The notes: generated by a model not told the origin, from the letters alone. 64,000 nucleotides of DNA from Leptospira interrogans serovar Manilae (GCA_945887855.1 CAMCZP010000012.1:1-64000); one strand, 5' to 3'; counted from the stretch's first letter, positions 29,701-39,401 are shown. A program made the numbers and translations.

Positions 29701-32700
29701 AATTTTTCATAGTCTCAGAATATGAAATGGGTTGTCCATTATTATTAAAGTTATTTTTGGAATTTAGAATGTTCTTTGTGAATTTATCGTATGCCTCTTT
29801 TAATAAAAGATACTCTCTTTTAGTTTCATTGACCCTAAACTCAAAAGTATATTTTAAAAAAGTTCGAATGGTTTGAATAGCTATTTTCTTTTCTTCAAGA
29901 GAAGGAATATTATAAAGACTATTATTTAAATAATTATATTCAATTTCAAGCTGGATGTACTCTAGAAGTTCATTTTCATTAATAATTGGAGAGTAGACCA
30001 TTTGTAAAAATAAATCAGAATTAGTATCAAAGATACTTTTTACTTTAATAAAATTTTTAGATTTAAGATAATATTTTATTTTTATTATGGATAAAAGAAA
30101 ATCTTCTTCTCTTAATTGAAACTCTTTTATATAAAATTTTAATTCTTTACTTTTATCTTCAAATTGATCTTCAGGAACAGATATAAGTTGATTTAAAAGT
30201 AATTTAACTCTATCAATTTTACCGTAAGGGTCATTTCGAGAAAATTTTGAATCTTTACTATTGATAAAATTGTATAAATCAAAATAAAGTGAGTAATAAT
30301 AGGATGATAAAAATAGATTTCCTAATGTTTGATAATTTAAGTATAATGTATGATAAATATTTCCTTCAATAATTTCATATTCCTTATGTACTTTAAAAAA
30401 TTCTATCTCACAAAATTCAGAATTTTTAGACTTTACTATAGAACAATTTTTTATGAAATTAGATTTGTATTTTTTTAATATATATGAAAAATTCATAATT
30501 TTCTTGATTCTATCATCTGTATCTATAGATTCTTCTCTAAAAATTGTATAAGATTGATTTAATAGATATCTCCAGCTTTTTTCTTTATCATATAATTCAT
30601 TATATATTTTGGAAGATAAATTATAATTTTTATTTTCATAGTATATATTAGCTAATAAGCTTTTATCATAATTTAATATATTACTATCTATATTATATTT
30701 GTATAAATTATTTTTACTTATAAAAAGATTTCTTTCTTGAATGATATCTGAGACTTTATTTTCATCATAATTTAGAGATGCTAATAATAATTCATTTCCT
30801 GTTGTCCAGAGATATTGAAGTGAACTTGGTAAGGTCTTTGAAATCTTCCCATCTCCTATAGTTCTTAATTTTTCAGGCAATAAAATATTCCATATATCAA
30901 AATTTTCATGTAAGTTTACAAATAAACCATCCTCCTTATATTCTTTTTTGGCAAAAATAATATATTTCTTAGCTTCTTCAAAATCTCTTTTCATGATATA
31001 ATTATATGCTAATGAATTATATAAACTTAATATAGGAATATAATTAGAATTTATAGCCAATGCTTTCGAGTAATTTTCAATTGCTTCGTCATAGTTTTTT
31101 AATTCTGAATTTGCGTACCCTTTTAACGTATAAATCAAAACTAATTTTTGATTTAGTTGATTAGAATCATAAGAAAAATTTAAATTATCTGAGTAAAATT
31201 CTATAAGCTTATTTAATTCAAGATCTGCATTTAAAAATTCATTATTACTCAATAGAGATTTTGTGAAATTATAATGAAATAGAGCTTTTTGCTTAGGGTC
31301 ACTAAATTGAACTTCATTAATTATTTCATTACTGAAATCATTAACAAGTTTATAATTTTCATTTGCTTTAGAAAAATTATTTAGATATAAATATGCATTA
31401 CCAAGGTTTAAATGAATATCTGATAAATTCTTTTTATTTGGAGTATCTCCAATAAATGTAATAATTTGTTTATATAAATCTATATTTTTTTCTAAATTAT
31501 TTCCCGGAAAATATCTTTCATAGATTTCCACAAATTCTTCACCCTCTGTAACTTCTCCAATGGCTTCTATCCTAGATAAATCAATATATTGGTATAAATA
31601 TCCAAGTAATAAATAGGCATCTATAAACTCTTGGTCAGCAAATATAATCCATTTCAGTTCAAATTCAGCAATCTTTAGGTTCTCTAATATTTTTTCTTTC
31701 TTGTTTGGAGTTAAATTTCCTTTTTTTCTATAGTACTCATCCATTTCTATAGATTTCTGGATTTGGTAGTATGCATATCCGAATAGAGATGCTAAATATA
31801 GCACAGGTCTAGACCTCGGTCTAGATAATTTAAAGTGTTGCTCTATCAATCGTAAAGCATCATCATTTGACCCTGGCTTTCCTAAGACTACTTCATTGCT
31901 CACATCTATTTTTAAACTATCTATTATGACACTTGAAATTCTATTTTTTGGAAGATAAGAAATTACCTTATTATAATTTCCTATTAAATCTAAATCTTCA
32001 TTTCCTATAATATTTAGTTTATTAATAATTGAATCTCTTTCATCTTGGGCTTGTTGTCTTGCGTACTTCATTATATAATCTACCATTTTTTTATAATAGT
32101 AATTCCCAAAATTTTTATAAATAGAGTTTACATATAAATTTTTTTCTTTGAGGAGAAACATATTTTCTGTATTATAAAAAAAGTTCAAAGCTGATTCTCT
32201 CAACATCCCCATATTTTCATATTCTTTAGCTTTTAATTCAAAATATCTAAAATTCTTTTCAATTTCTGATTTATCTACTAGCACTTTTAATTCTGGGTTA
32301 TAGCCCTGAAGGTATATTTTTAATTCTTCAAAAAAAGTATTATAATTCCCCATGTTCTCATTATTGAGAGCTTTAAGGAGATGCACTTTTAAGCATACTC
32401 TATCATTTTCACAAGGTAGTTTTTGCTTACACCCAGGAGTAAATGCACAAATAGGATTTATAATTGGGACAGGATCTGTAATCTTATCTAATAGAATATT
32501 ACTTTCTATGAAATTCTTTGATTCAGAAAGACTTTCTGCTTTTATATATGTGACCAACTTATATAATTCATTTGATCTTTCTAAGAGGTTATTCTCTGAT
32601 ATTAAATTATCACAATGTTGCAACTTTTCTGTGGGATTTTTAGCAAACTTTATATCATTTTCAATATCAATCAACGCTTGGATTTTATCTTCTAAACGTA

Positions 32701-34324
32701 TAGGCTCATCTAATAAATTCATGTAGACTTCTGGAATTTTGTTAGATATTGGTGTAAACACTATATCACCCATTCTTAATTTTATAAAAACTATATTATA
32801 ATATTCCGGAAAAAGATTTATAATTCTATTGTAAATTGATATTGCATCTGATATATTATTTTCAATTAACTTTGATTCAGCATATGCTTCTAAGAAGGCT
32901 GGATGAAGAATACTACTATCCCCTTTCTTTTCAATAATTTTATAAAGAAAATCAATTTCTCTATTATGTTTTGTACCATATAATTTACTTTTTAAATTAT
33001 ATGCTAAAATCTTTTTATAAAGAGATTTTGGTTCCTCTGATTGATCATTAAAAATTAAATTAAATTCATTTCTTAATTCATCTTTCTTTCTTTTATTTGA
33101 AAGAAATTGAAGTTTTAAAATCTCAGTTTTTGTTTGGTATATTGGAAATAAGGGATGATTTTCAAAGTACAATTCCATTGAGTCAAGAGCTATTTGAACT
33201 ATAGAATCTTTTTCAGAACTAAGATAATCATCAATAATTTTCAATTGGTCTTGGGGTGAGTCTTTTTTTGGAATCAATCCAGAAGATGGAAAAAAATAGA
33301 TATTAATTGAATTAAATACAGAAGCGGAATATATTATGGAGCCACCATTAAAATTAGAATATCTTGAATCAAATGAGGAATATTCAGAAGGTGTTAGGAT
33401 ATATTCTTTTAAAGAATCTTGGTTCTTTTTAACTATTCGAGAAACATCTTTTTCATCAATGATACCATCTTTATTTGTATCTTCTCGGATTGATGTAAAA
33501 TATACATTATTAGGTGTACTACCAAATGAGGGAGTGAAATCAGGATAATTATCGTTTGTTAAATATTTTTCTTCTCCACTTTCAATATTAATAATTACAA
33601 TGTCTCCATTTTTATGATATTTAAATGAAACATAGATTATATATTTTCCATCTAAAGAAAAAGTTGGGTTACTTCCTCCTAACTCTGAAATCCTATAAAT
33701 ATTTTCGGGATTTTTTAAATCCATAATTACAATATTCTGGATTTCAGGAGTTAACCGATTGCTTGAAAAAACTACTTTTAATCCATCGGGAGAATAAGAA
33801 GGATCTGTATCATAATAAGAATCTTTTCCATCGGGATTTGTAAGATTAATTTTTTCGGAAAATACTGAATGTTTGCCTAAAAGATGGTCTTTGAAAATTT
33901 GATCAGGATTCACTTCGCATAGGATCAAATCTCCTTTGCTATCATCTTCTTCGCTTACATAGATTATATGTTTTGAGTCAGGACTTATTGTAGGTTTATA
34001 TTCTGCAGCAGGATGAGTTGTGAGGGGTAATGCAGAAGAACTTTTTAAATCCCTAATGTAAATATCATAATTTCCTTTAGTATTAGAAGAATAAAAAAGA
34101 AATTTACCATCTTTCGAAGTTGTGCTATGTAAATTATTTCCCTTTTGAACTGTGAGAGGAAATGGTTTTTCGTTACCCGGTAAAAAGTAATTTTTTGAGA
34201 TTATTTCATAATCAAACTCAACTTCCTTTACCTTGTTCTTTTTGGTGAGTAAGGTACTACAATAGGTAGAAGACAGTAAAATGTTTAGAAGGATGAATAT
34301 TTTTAAAATTTTAGAACCTAACAT
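26705..34324 (-). CDS. Giant TolB-propeller / TPR protein with CHAT-like domains
   Basis: 2539 aa, the largest gene here. A hydrophobic signal with Cys22 (SSTYC) suggests a lipoprotein, although Tyr before the Cys is unusual. At about 50-340 are WD40-like TolB propeller repeats (SKDGKFLFYSSNTKGNYDIY; SPDSKHIIYVSEEDD; SPDGLKVVFSSNR; SLDGKYIIYVSF). A very long series of TPR-like helices runs from about 360 to 1550 (IENYSKALAINSNYIPILSL, AYNYIMKRDFEEAKKYIIFA). Regions at about 1565-1750 and 2230-2539 look like degenerate CHAT peptidase domains, with more helices between. The CHAT His and Cys cannot be found. Strongly AT-rich. Probably an envelope scaffold; function unknown. Confidence 0.75.
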   Translation of the reverse strand: MLGSKILKIFILLNILLSSTYCSTLLTKKNKVKEVEFDYEIISKNYFLPGNEKPFPLTVQKGNNLHSTTSKDGKFLFYSSNTKGNYDIYIRDLKSSSALPLTTHPAAEYKPTISPDSKHIIYVSEEDDSKGDLILCEVNPDQIFKDHLLGKHSVFSEKINLTNPDGKDSYYDTDPSYSPDGLKVVFSSNRLTPEIQNIVIMDLKNPENIYRISELGGSNPTFSLDGKYIIYVSFKYHKNGDIVIINIESGEEKYLTNDNYPDFTPSFGSTPNNVYFTSIREDTNKDGIIDEKDVSRIVKKNQDSLKEYILTPSEYSSFDSRYSNFNGGSIIYSASVFNSINIYFFPSSGLIPKKDSPQDQLKIIDDYLSSEKDSIVQIALDSMELYFENHPLFPIYQTKTEILKLQFLSNKRKKDELRNEFNLIFNDQSEEPKSLYKKILAYNLKSKLYGTKHNREIDFLYKIIEKKGDSSILHPAFLEAYAESKLIENNISDAISIYNRIINLFPEYYNIVFIKLRMGDIVFTPISNKIPEVYMNLLDEPIRLEDKIQALIDIENDIKFAKNPTEKLQHCDNLISENNLLERSNELYKLVTYIKAESLSESKNFIESNILLDKITDPVPIINPICAFTPGCKQKLPCENDRVCLKVHLLKALNNENMGNYNTFFEELKIYLQGYNPELKVLVDKSEIEKNFRYFELKAKEYENMGMLRESALNFFYNTENMFLLKEKNLYVNSIYKNFGNYYYKKMVDYIMKYARQQAQDERDSIINKLNIIGNEDLDLIGNYNKVISYLPKNRISSVIIDSLKIDVSNEVVLGKPGSNDDALRLIEQHFKLSRPRSRPVLYLASLFGYAYYQIQKSIEMDEYYRKKGNLTPNKKEKILENLKIAEFELKWIIFADQEFIDAYLLLGYLYQYIDLSRIEAIGEVTEGEEFVEIYERYFPGNNLEKNIDLYKQIITFIGDTPNKKNLSDIHLNLGNAYLYLNNFSKANENYKLVNDFSNEIINEVQFSDPKQKALFHYNFTKSLLSNNEFLNADLELNKLIEFYSDNLNFSYDSNQLNQKLVLIYTLKGYANSELKNYDEAIENYSKALAINSNYIPILSLYNSLAYNYIMKRDFEEAKKYIIFAKKEYKEDGLFVNLHENFDIWNILLPEKLRTIGDGKISKTLPSSLQYLWTTGNELLLASLNYDENKVSDIIQERNLFISKNNLYKYNIDSNILNYDKSLLANIYYENKNYNLSSKIYNELYDKEKSWRYLLNQSYTIFREESIDTDDRIKKIMNFSYILKKYKSNFIKNCSIVKSKNSEFCEIEFFKVHKEYEIIEGNIYHTLYLNYQTLGNLFLSSYYYSLYFDLYNFINSKDSKFSRNDPYGKIDRVKLLLNQLISVPEDQFEDKSKELKFYIKEFQLREEDFLLSIIKIKYYLKSKNFIKVKSIFDTNSDLFLQMVYSPIINENELLEYIQLEIEYNYLNNSLYNIPSLEEKKIAIQTIRTFLKYTFEFRVNETKREYLLLKEAYDKFTKNILNSKNNFNNNGQPISYSETMKNYENFNNHLNQFINTNERFYYLKFPKSLRNIPKNSISITKFDNYYLFFGKNNKYLYKYSCNQAISNEELDSVIKGEVDNLIIYIDINEIDKSILQYLESTNKSLFFSYQDIESQRNSNVTLYSEKNKIEQIDNLYDRYNIEVDFKNKIFSDLFQTSSKSFTLKNNIENDYFIPSIHLNSYPKESNLIGIFLRMSNFKDISYSFNGYNIKFGSKKESKLKIEEILNSAFKLEHTDQYKEAIRTIKSIDQNNLEVKEKLDIDLILARLYAKEIKNHSYEDFFNNLLTKYKSKEEKLRIKKEEIRYCYIFKFNNCYNKVKSISNLLKDSSIDLNIRINILNSLNYYENYANDLYQKIYKEHEEFNLQESTEDEFLFLTNNIKFFINNYHFDEANYFLNKLSLLQLEKDELNIYSSFQEEIYLISKLIGIPTNLKIDPKENIYFDIVNRNFDQISNKSKNDKSSLDSFRNNIYKSYLRLEIGENFPISILFNKKLVSGSTFYSKLDLKDKLILFYIFSKSFSNQRENEITEMVFTLLHPENGIDSKISANLLLVYAESAINRNDNKTSNLVLDFFNLKYQNHLLDDYIKNKYESLKIKNLFLSSNIYNNNSTNEYLNLFDKIKYNPKNSYVYLNTFIKLKNEESFTSYHKRELNDLINLIQKLALNLDSTSLFYDISIYKDKLSIFNERFFPNGVKFKDLPTIQQVSLELVQKTPTGQSIISLFPFGKDIIKIKIADSIITGKIIANESLKIRNDTFLYYNSISKSGSSPILREFLETKLRKILLLDKKKRTYLYLSSYLLKIPIEYKEEDNFFIIHSPDLLISNEPQKFISLFENKFSTSMYQSNDQSRALINKLERIELYKNEIQSKTKISYLSQKLYLKDKKTMYLDNLEFSKSNFPKIENGILLLANSDLYKTSLNKEDLFSIIQTIESSHKGQILYSFTPQYNETDPILFYKEFLNNYDYPVNIKSRFVNSIKLLKNMEKKETTYIGYRMSTNCFLVD

Positions 34325-34468
34325 ACTTACTTTAAAGTTTTTTTCATTGTCTTTAAATTTAAGTATTCAGTAATTATGAAAAAAAACTAGCATTATTTCT
34401 TTTTTTTGATAAGGTTTGAATTTACAGTTGATGTATTTGCCCTAAGTTAGAGATTTAATTTTCTAGAT

Positions 34469-34813
34469 ATGAGATTTTTTTTATTATTCTTTTTATATTT
34501 CAATGCCCAATTTGCGGTGAGTCCTATGTCAGATTACCTTTTATTTAGTGCTGAGAAAGGGCATATCCAAAATGTTAAAAAAGCTCTACACACTGGGGGT
34601 GATATAAATTCAAGAGACTACTTTGGAAAAACTGCCCTGATACATGCGGTCTCTCGAGGAGATATAGAATTGGTTCAACTTTTATTTAAATATGGTGCGG
34701 CTTCAACACTGAATAACAAGGACAGAGAAGGAAAATCTGCTCTTGACTATGCAAAAGAATATAAGCACGAAAAAGTTATCTTACTTTTAAAAGAGTATGG
34801 TGCTAAAGAGTAA
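34469..34813 (+). CDS. Small exported ankyrin-repeat protein
   Basis: 114 aa: signal peptide (1-17, MRFFLLFFLYFNAQFAVS) and about two and a half ankyrin repeats, clearest in DYFGKTALIHAVSRGDIELV and KSALDYAKEYKHEKVILLL. Short exported ankyrin proteins are usually periplasmic binding modules. It is divergent from the giant gene and ends 13 bp from the convergent DUF445 gene. The partner is unknown. Confidence 0.85.
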   Translation: MRFFLLFFLYFNAQFAVSPMSDYLLFSAEKGHIQNVKKALHTGGDINSRDYFGKTALIHAVSRGDIELVQLLFKYGAASTLNNKDREGKSALDYAKEYKHEKVILLLKEYGAKE

Positions 34814-34826
34814 TTTTTTAATCTCC

Positions 34827-35972
34827 TTATTTTATTGAAATTTGTATTACACCTAATAATCCACCCAAAAAAAATCCTAAAATAGTTCCATTAATTCTAA
34901 TATTTTCCAAAACATTTCTAGTCTGCCATTCAATCTTATCCCTAAAATCTTTAGGATCCTGACTTTTCAATCTTTCAGAAATTCGATCTCCAATGTACTT
35001 CGATACATTTGAATCTATTTTATCTTCAATGAAATTAAATACTTCCCTCACAGGTTTGTATTCACTTAATGATTTTCTGGCTTTTAAATCATTCTTATAC
35101 TCAATTATAAATCTAGCTAAAATATTTCCAAAAGCCTCTTTGATTTTGAAAATGAGAGCATGAATTGTCTCGGTTTTCTTTTCTTTAGTGAGTGAATCCC
35201 ATGCCAGGATATATTTATCCATACTCATAGAGACCAATGTAACCAATTCATCCACATAATATTCTTCATTTGTGGTAATGGACTCACCATTTTTTAATTT
35301 TTCTCCATATCCTTTGATGATCTCAGGAATGTTGATAAAATTAGTTAAAATTTTAGTTACTATATTTTGGTTCTGAATGGCAGATTGTAAAAGTTCTCCA
35401 AATTTTTCTTCTTCTGATATTCGGATCATTGCATCACCCAAACATATCTTAACTGTCTGAACAATTGTTTTGTCATTTGCAGTGTCACTGATGATTTGGA
35501 TTTCAGATGTATTGAAATTATAATTTACAATGTAGTTAATGACAGGGCTTTCAATTTTCAGCCAAAAATCATCTAAAATCTTTTTTGTATTTTCTTTGGT
35601 GTCAAAATAAGTTTCAACTAAAGATATGATTTCTCTTTGGTTATTTGGATCCTCAATGATTTGGTTGAGTTGTGCTTTGAGAGTATTTTGGTTGAGTAAA
35701 TCTTTTGCTACCCATTTACCAATTTCTCCAGCAACTGCAGAGCTATCCGTTTCAATTGCATTGTAAGTTTTCCAAACGGCAAACCAATCGCAGAGTCCCC
35801 CTACAAGTCCTCCCTCTAATCCATGTTCCAATATAAAAAATCCAACTGGAGAGATGCTAAGAACTGGATTTGGTAAGAAATGTAAAATAACCATCCCCAC
35901 CAAAGAAACCCCCAGAAGGGAAAGAGCAATGATCTGTCTTTTCTTATAGGGAGTATCTTTGATAAACTGCAA
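34827..35972 (-). CDS. DUF445 family membrane protein (second copy)
   Basis: 381 aa with membrane segments at both ends: near 15-50 (IIALSLLGVSLVGMVILHF and then a Gly-rich GLEGGLVGGLCDWFAVWKTY) and at the C-terminus (NGTILGFFLGGLLGVIQISI). The middle is a long helical, charged domain. This is the DUF445/YheB layout. It follows another DUF445 gene by 4 bp, so the two probably form a hetero-pair. Function unknown. Confidence 0.87.
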   Translation of the reverse strand: MQFIKDTPYKKRQIIALSLLGVSLVGMVILHFLPNPVLSISPVGFFILEHGLEGGLVGGLCDWFAVWKTYNAIETDSSAVAGEIGKWVAKDLLNQNTLKAQLNQIIEDPNNQREIISLVETYFDTKENTKKILDDFWLKIESPVINYIVNYNFNTSEIQIISDTANDKTIVQTVKICLGDAMIRISEEEKFGELLQSAIQNQNIVTKILTNFINIPEIIKGYGEKLKNGESITTNEEYYVDELVTLVSMSMDKYILAWDSLTKEKKTETIHALIFKIKEAFGNILARFIIEYKNDLKARKSLSEYKPVREVFNFIEDKIDSNVSKYIGDRISERLKSQDPKDFRDKIEWQTRNVLENIRINGTILGFFLGGLLGVIQISIK

Positions 35973-35976
35973 AAAA

Positions 35977-37236
35977 TCAATACCAGAGGAATCCTGCGTT
36001 ACCCGACATATAGATTGCCTGTCCTAAACCAACCATTGCACCTAACACAGCTCCCACTAGGATCAATAAAAGTTCATCTTCTTGAAATGCTGACCTCAAA
36101 ACAGATTCAAATTCTTCGGGAGTGAGTTTTCTCATTCGCTCATACATTGTGTCTTCTAAGTCCATTGCGACACCTACATAGCCTTCCAACCGTTCTATGG
36201 ATTGGGGAGCCATCTCCATCATACGAGTGACAATTGTTTTTCTCATGTTTCTATACTTTTCGTCTCCCACAGTAAGGGATATGAATGGTTTGGCGATGCT
36301 TGCAGTATTTTCAACGCTTTTGATTGCAGAATTACGAATGATATTGAATACCGCATCCGCAGCTTTTCCATATAAAATTTCTTCTAATATATTTCTGGCA
36401 TTCAAAATGTGTTTGGCGACAAATGCAGAGTATTGTCTGGAAACCTGGTCTTGTCGTTTTAAAAACAAACCTTGGTACTTGAAGACTCCCAGATATTTCT
36501 TTTCATAATAAGGTCGAAAGATCATCTCCAAAGCTAAATAATTAGTAAGATATCCTACAATTATCCCCTGGACGGGTAGAGTCCATCCCATAGGATACAA
36601 TACCCATGCCACAATTTGAGCCATCCCCAGGAGCAATCCGAAGTAAAGACCACTTTTTTCAATAAATTTAAACTCGGGCTTTCCAATGCTCTGGAACATA
36701 TCCACAACCAGAACAACATTGTCACCACTTAGCTTTCGTAGTACCATTCCCTTCAGATCAAATACCTGTAAAATGTTCATCCGAATATCTGAAACTATAT
36801 TTTTAAACGCTTCAGGAACTTGGCTGCGTGCCGACTTGAATATTTCTGCTTTTAGCCCATCAGGCATTTTATCCCAGAGCAAAGGATTGATTTGGTCTAT
36901 AACATCCCTGGTGGATTCTTCGATCATTTGTTCTATCAAAGGCTTTAATTCTTTTTCTATACCTACGGGGTCAATTTTATCAAAGACTTCTTCTATTTTT
37001 AATAGCCTTCCAGTGATTATGTCAACTGACTTGGAAGCCATTTTATGGGCTTTCCTTGGAATGATACCCTGCCATCCGAGGAATGGTGGATAGATTCCCC
37101 AAAATTTGATAGGATAAAATGTCATTTTCAATGCCAACCAGTTTGTGAACCAACCCACAAATCCGTATGTGAATGGCATCATCAGTAAACCAACTAGGTT
37201 TTCATTTTGATTGTATAGTTTTATTAGCTCTGTCAT
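35977..37236 (-). CDS. DUF445 family membrane protein (first copy)
   Basis: 419 aa. The N-terminal membrane segment GLLMMPFTYGFVGWFTNWLA includes the GxxTNWLALKM motif of DUF445, followed by PFLGWQGIIPRKA. A second similar unit occurs mid-protein (GIIVGYLTNYLALEMIFRP, then GLFLKRQDQVSRQYS), and a C-terminal helix ends the protein. The internal duplication is typical. First of a two-gene operon and divergent from the acyl-CoA ligase. Role in the envelope is unknown. Confidence 0.87.
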   Translation of the reverse strand: MTELIKLYNQNENLVGLLMMPFTYGFVGWFTNWLALKMTFYPIKFWGIYPPFLGWQGIIPRKAHKMASKSVDIITGRLLKIEEVFDKIDPVGIEKELKPLIEQMIEESTRDVIDQINPLLWDKMPDGLKAEIFKSARSQVPEAFKNIVSDIRMNILQVFDLKGMVLRKLSGDNVVLVVDMFQSIGKPEFKFIEKSGLYFGLLLGMAQIVAWVLYPMGWTLPVQGIIVGYLTNYLALEMIFRPYYEKKYLGVFKYQGLFLKRQDQVSRQYSAFVAKHILNARNILEEILYGKAADAVFNIIRNSAIKSVENTASIAKPFISLTVGDEKYRNMRKTIVTRMMEMAPQSIERLEGYVGVAMDLEDTMYERMRKLTPEEFESVLRSAFQEDELLLILVGAVLGAMVGLGQAIYMSGNAGFLWY

Positions 37237-37375
37237 AAGTCTTACAAAATAACTTATCGGTTCAAAAAAGGAAAGAAATTCTCAGAAAATATGAATAAAA
37301 AAATCTTTCCCTTGAAAAAACAATCTACCCCAAAAAATATAGGTTCAATAAACTTATTTATGGAATGGAGTGGCT

Positions 37376-39256
37376 ATGCCAAAATTTAGAACTCTCAATG
37401 AAATGTTCTTACTGAAAAATGTAGAATTTGGAGACCAACAAACTTTCTTTACCAAAGATTCAAAAAAACAATTCCAAGGCGTTACATATAGAGAAGCATT
37501 TACTGCTGGAGAAAATGCCGGATTAGGACTGATGGAGTTAGGCATTGGTCCTGGAGATAAAGTAGGACTCATGTCTGATAACAGAGTAGAGTGGGCTATT
37601 GTTGATTTCGCTGTGCTATTAAATGGTGCTGCCAATGTGCCCAGAGGATCAGATTCCACTCCACAAGAAATTCAATATATTTTAGAGCACAGTGAAAGTA
37701 AGATTTGTTTTATAGAGCATGAAAAATTATTGGAATCTGTACTACCCATCATAGATAAGACAAAAGTAACCAAACTTATAGTTCTAGATAAAGCCTTTAA
37801 AACCACAGATCCTTCAAAAGTAATTTCTCTCCAAGACCTTATAGATATGGGAAAGGCTGTAAGATCTTCCAAACATTCAGAATTAATCAAAAGAGCTAAG
37901 AGTACAACTGAAGAAGATTTATTTACTATAATTTATACATCTGGAACTACGGGAATGCCAAAGGGTGTTATGCTAACACATCGTAATATGATTTATAATG
38001 TAATTACCGTTCCTCCAATGGTGGATCTTAGAAAAGGTGATAGAGCCTTATCTATTTTACCTGTATGGCATATTTTTGAGAGGGCTTTGTACTACGGTAT
38101 AATCTCCGGAGGTGCTTCTGTATATTATACTAATATCAGAGATATTCGTGATGATTTTACTAAGTGCAAACCTCATTTTATGGCTTCAGCACCTAGGCTT
38201 TGGGAAAATCTTTATATGGGTATAAAGCAAAAAGTTGAAAAGGCAGAACCACTCAGACAGGTTCTTTTTAACACTGCTTATGATATAAATAAAAACTTTC
38301 AGGGAAGCATAGATACTCTAATGGGCAATCAGCTCCAAACCCAGAGAGAAGATGAATTAGAAAAGATACCTAAATTAGCTACAGCGGCATTCACAGCGGC
38401 AAATCTTTTTATCCCCAGTCGTGTTATGGACAATGTTGTTTTTTCTAAAATTAGAGATGCACTTGGTGGTGAACTGAGAGGGACAATTTCTGGAGGGGGA
38501 GCATTGCCTTCACACGTTGACGAATTCTTTAATGTAATTGGGATCCCTGTCTATGAAGGATATGGAATGACTGAATGTGCTCCTATTATTTCAGTTCGCT
38601 CCACAGGTAAAGTAGTCCAGGGGAGTGTGGGTTTTTCACCTGCTGGAACTGAAGTTAAAGTTCTCAATGATAAAGGGGATGAAGTTGGTATTGGGGAATT
38701 AGGTGTTATACATGTTAAAGGTCCCCAAGTTATGAAAGGGTACTACAAGAACCAAGAAGCAACTGAAAAAGTTTTAAAAAATGGTTGGTTAAACACTGGA
38801 GACTTGGGATTTAAAAGTTACAATGGAACCCTCTCCGTTAGAGGTAGGGTAAAAGATACTATCGTACTTTTGGGTGGTGAAAACGTAGAACCCGTTCCTA
38901 TTGAAAACCTTCTTTTGGAAAGTCCATTCATTCACCAAGTTATGGTGGTCGGACAAGACCAAAAATCATTGGGTGCACTTATCTATCCAAACCTTGAAAA
39001 ATTAACAGAAGCAGGATTTGATGTGAAGCAGGGAGAAGATTTTAATAAAAATAGCAAGGTTGTTCAGCTCTATGCTAAAATTATAAAAGAATCAATCTCT
39101 ACTAACAATGGATTTAAGAGCTTTGAAAAAGTTACCGATTTTAGATTCTTACCCAAAGTTATGGAAATTGGGGATGAAATCACCAACCTTTACAAAATGA
39201 AGCGCAATGTGATCACTGAAAAATACACAGCATTGATCAAAGACATCTATTCTTAA
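37376..39256 (+). CDS. Long-chain fatty acid-CoA ligase (AMP-forming)
   Basis: 626 aa from ATG 37376. GTG 37370 is also in frame, but it overlaps the GGAG (37367-37370) that best serves the ATG. The ANL motifs are YTSGTTGMPKGVMLTHRN, LPVWHIFERALYYG, TISGGGALPSHVDEFF, YEGYGMTECAPI, GWLNTGDLG and GRVKDTIVLLGGENVEP. A family-typical insertion follows the P-loop. Related to long-chain enzymes of spirochaetes and Bacteroidetes. It activates fatty acids for lipid synthesis or oxidation. A duplicated terminator follows. Confidence 0.93.
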   Translation: MPKFRTLNEMFLLKNVEFGDQQTFFTKDSKKQFQGVTYREAFTAGENAGLGLMELGIGPGDKVGLMSDNRVEWAIVDFAVLLNGAANVPRGSDSTPQEIQYILEHSESKICFIEHEKLLESVLPIIDKTKVTKLIVLDKAFKTTDPSKVISLQDLIDMGKAVRSSKHSELIKRAKSTTEEDLFTIIYTSGTTGMPKGVMLTHRNMIYNVITVPPMVDLRKGDRALSILPVWHIFERALYYGIISGGASVYYTNIRDIRDDFTKCKPHFMASAPRLWENLYMGIKQKVEKAEPLRQVLFNTAYDINKNFQGSIDTLMGNQLQTQREDELEKIPKLATAAFTAANLFIPSRVMDNVVFSKIRDALGGELRGTISGGGALPSHVDEFFNVIGIPVYEGYGMTECAPIISVRSTGKVVQGSVGFSPAGTEVKVLNDKGDEVGIGELGVIHVKGPQVMKGYYKNQEATEKVLKNGWLNTGDLGFKSYNGTLSVRGRVKDTIVLLGGENVEPVPIENLLLESPFIHQVMVVGQDQKSLGALIYPNLEKLTEAGFDVKQGEDFNKNSKVVQLYAKIIKESISTNNGFKSFEKVTDFRFLPKVMEIGDEITNLYKMKRNVITEKYTALIKDIYS

Positions 39257-39267
39257 AAAATAGACAT

Positions 39268-39316
39268 CTCTACGGGAAAACTCCCGAGCTCTACGGGAAA
39301 ACTCCCGTAGAGTTTT
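39268..39316 (+). terminator. Tandemly duplicated terminator after the acyl-CoA ligase
   Basis: Unit 1, CTCTACGGGA-AAAC-TCCCGAG, begins at 39268 and unit 2 at 39289 (21-bp period). Unit 2 is a perfect 10-bp stem, CTCTACGGGA/TCCCGTAGAG, with an AAAC loop and TTTT after it: a strong intrinsic terminator 32 bp past the ligase stop. Unit 1 forms only a shorter stem. Confidence 0.85.
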
Positions 39317-39401
39317 AAATTAAATCTAAAAATTCTTTTTTTTAATTCTAACTTGCTAGATTCATTCCTTCAGATTGCATGTAGGGAGAAGGAGAAAAAT
39401 T

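Noticed and set aside
36686..37093. 135-aa plus-strand frame opposite the DUF445 gene
   Set aside because: Shadow of a conserved membrane protein; no independent signals.
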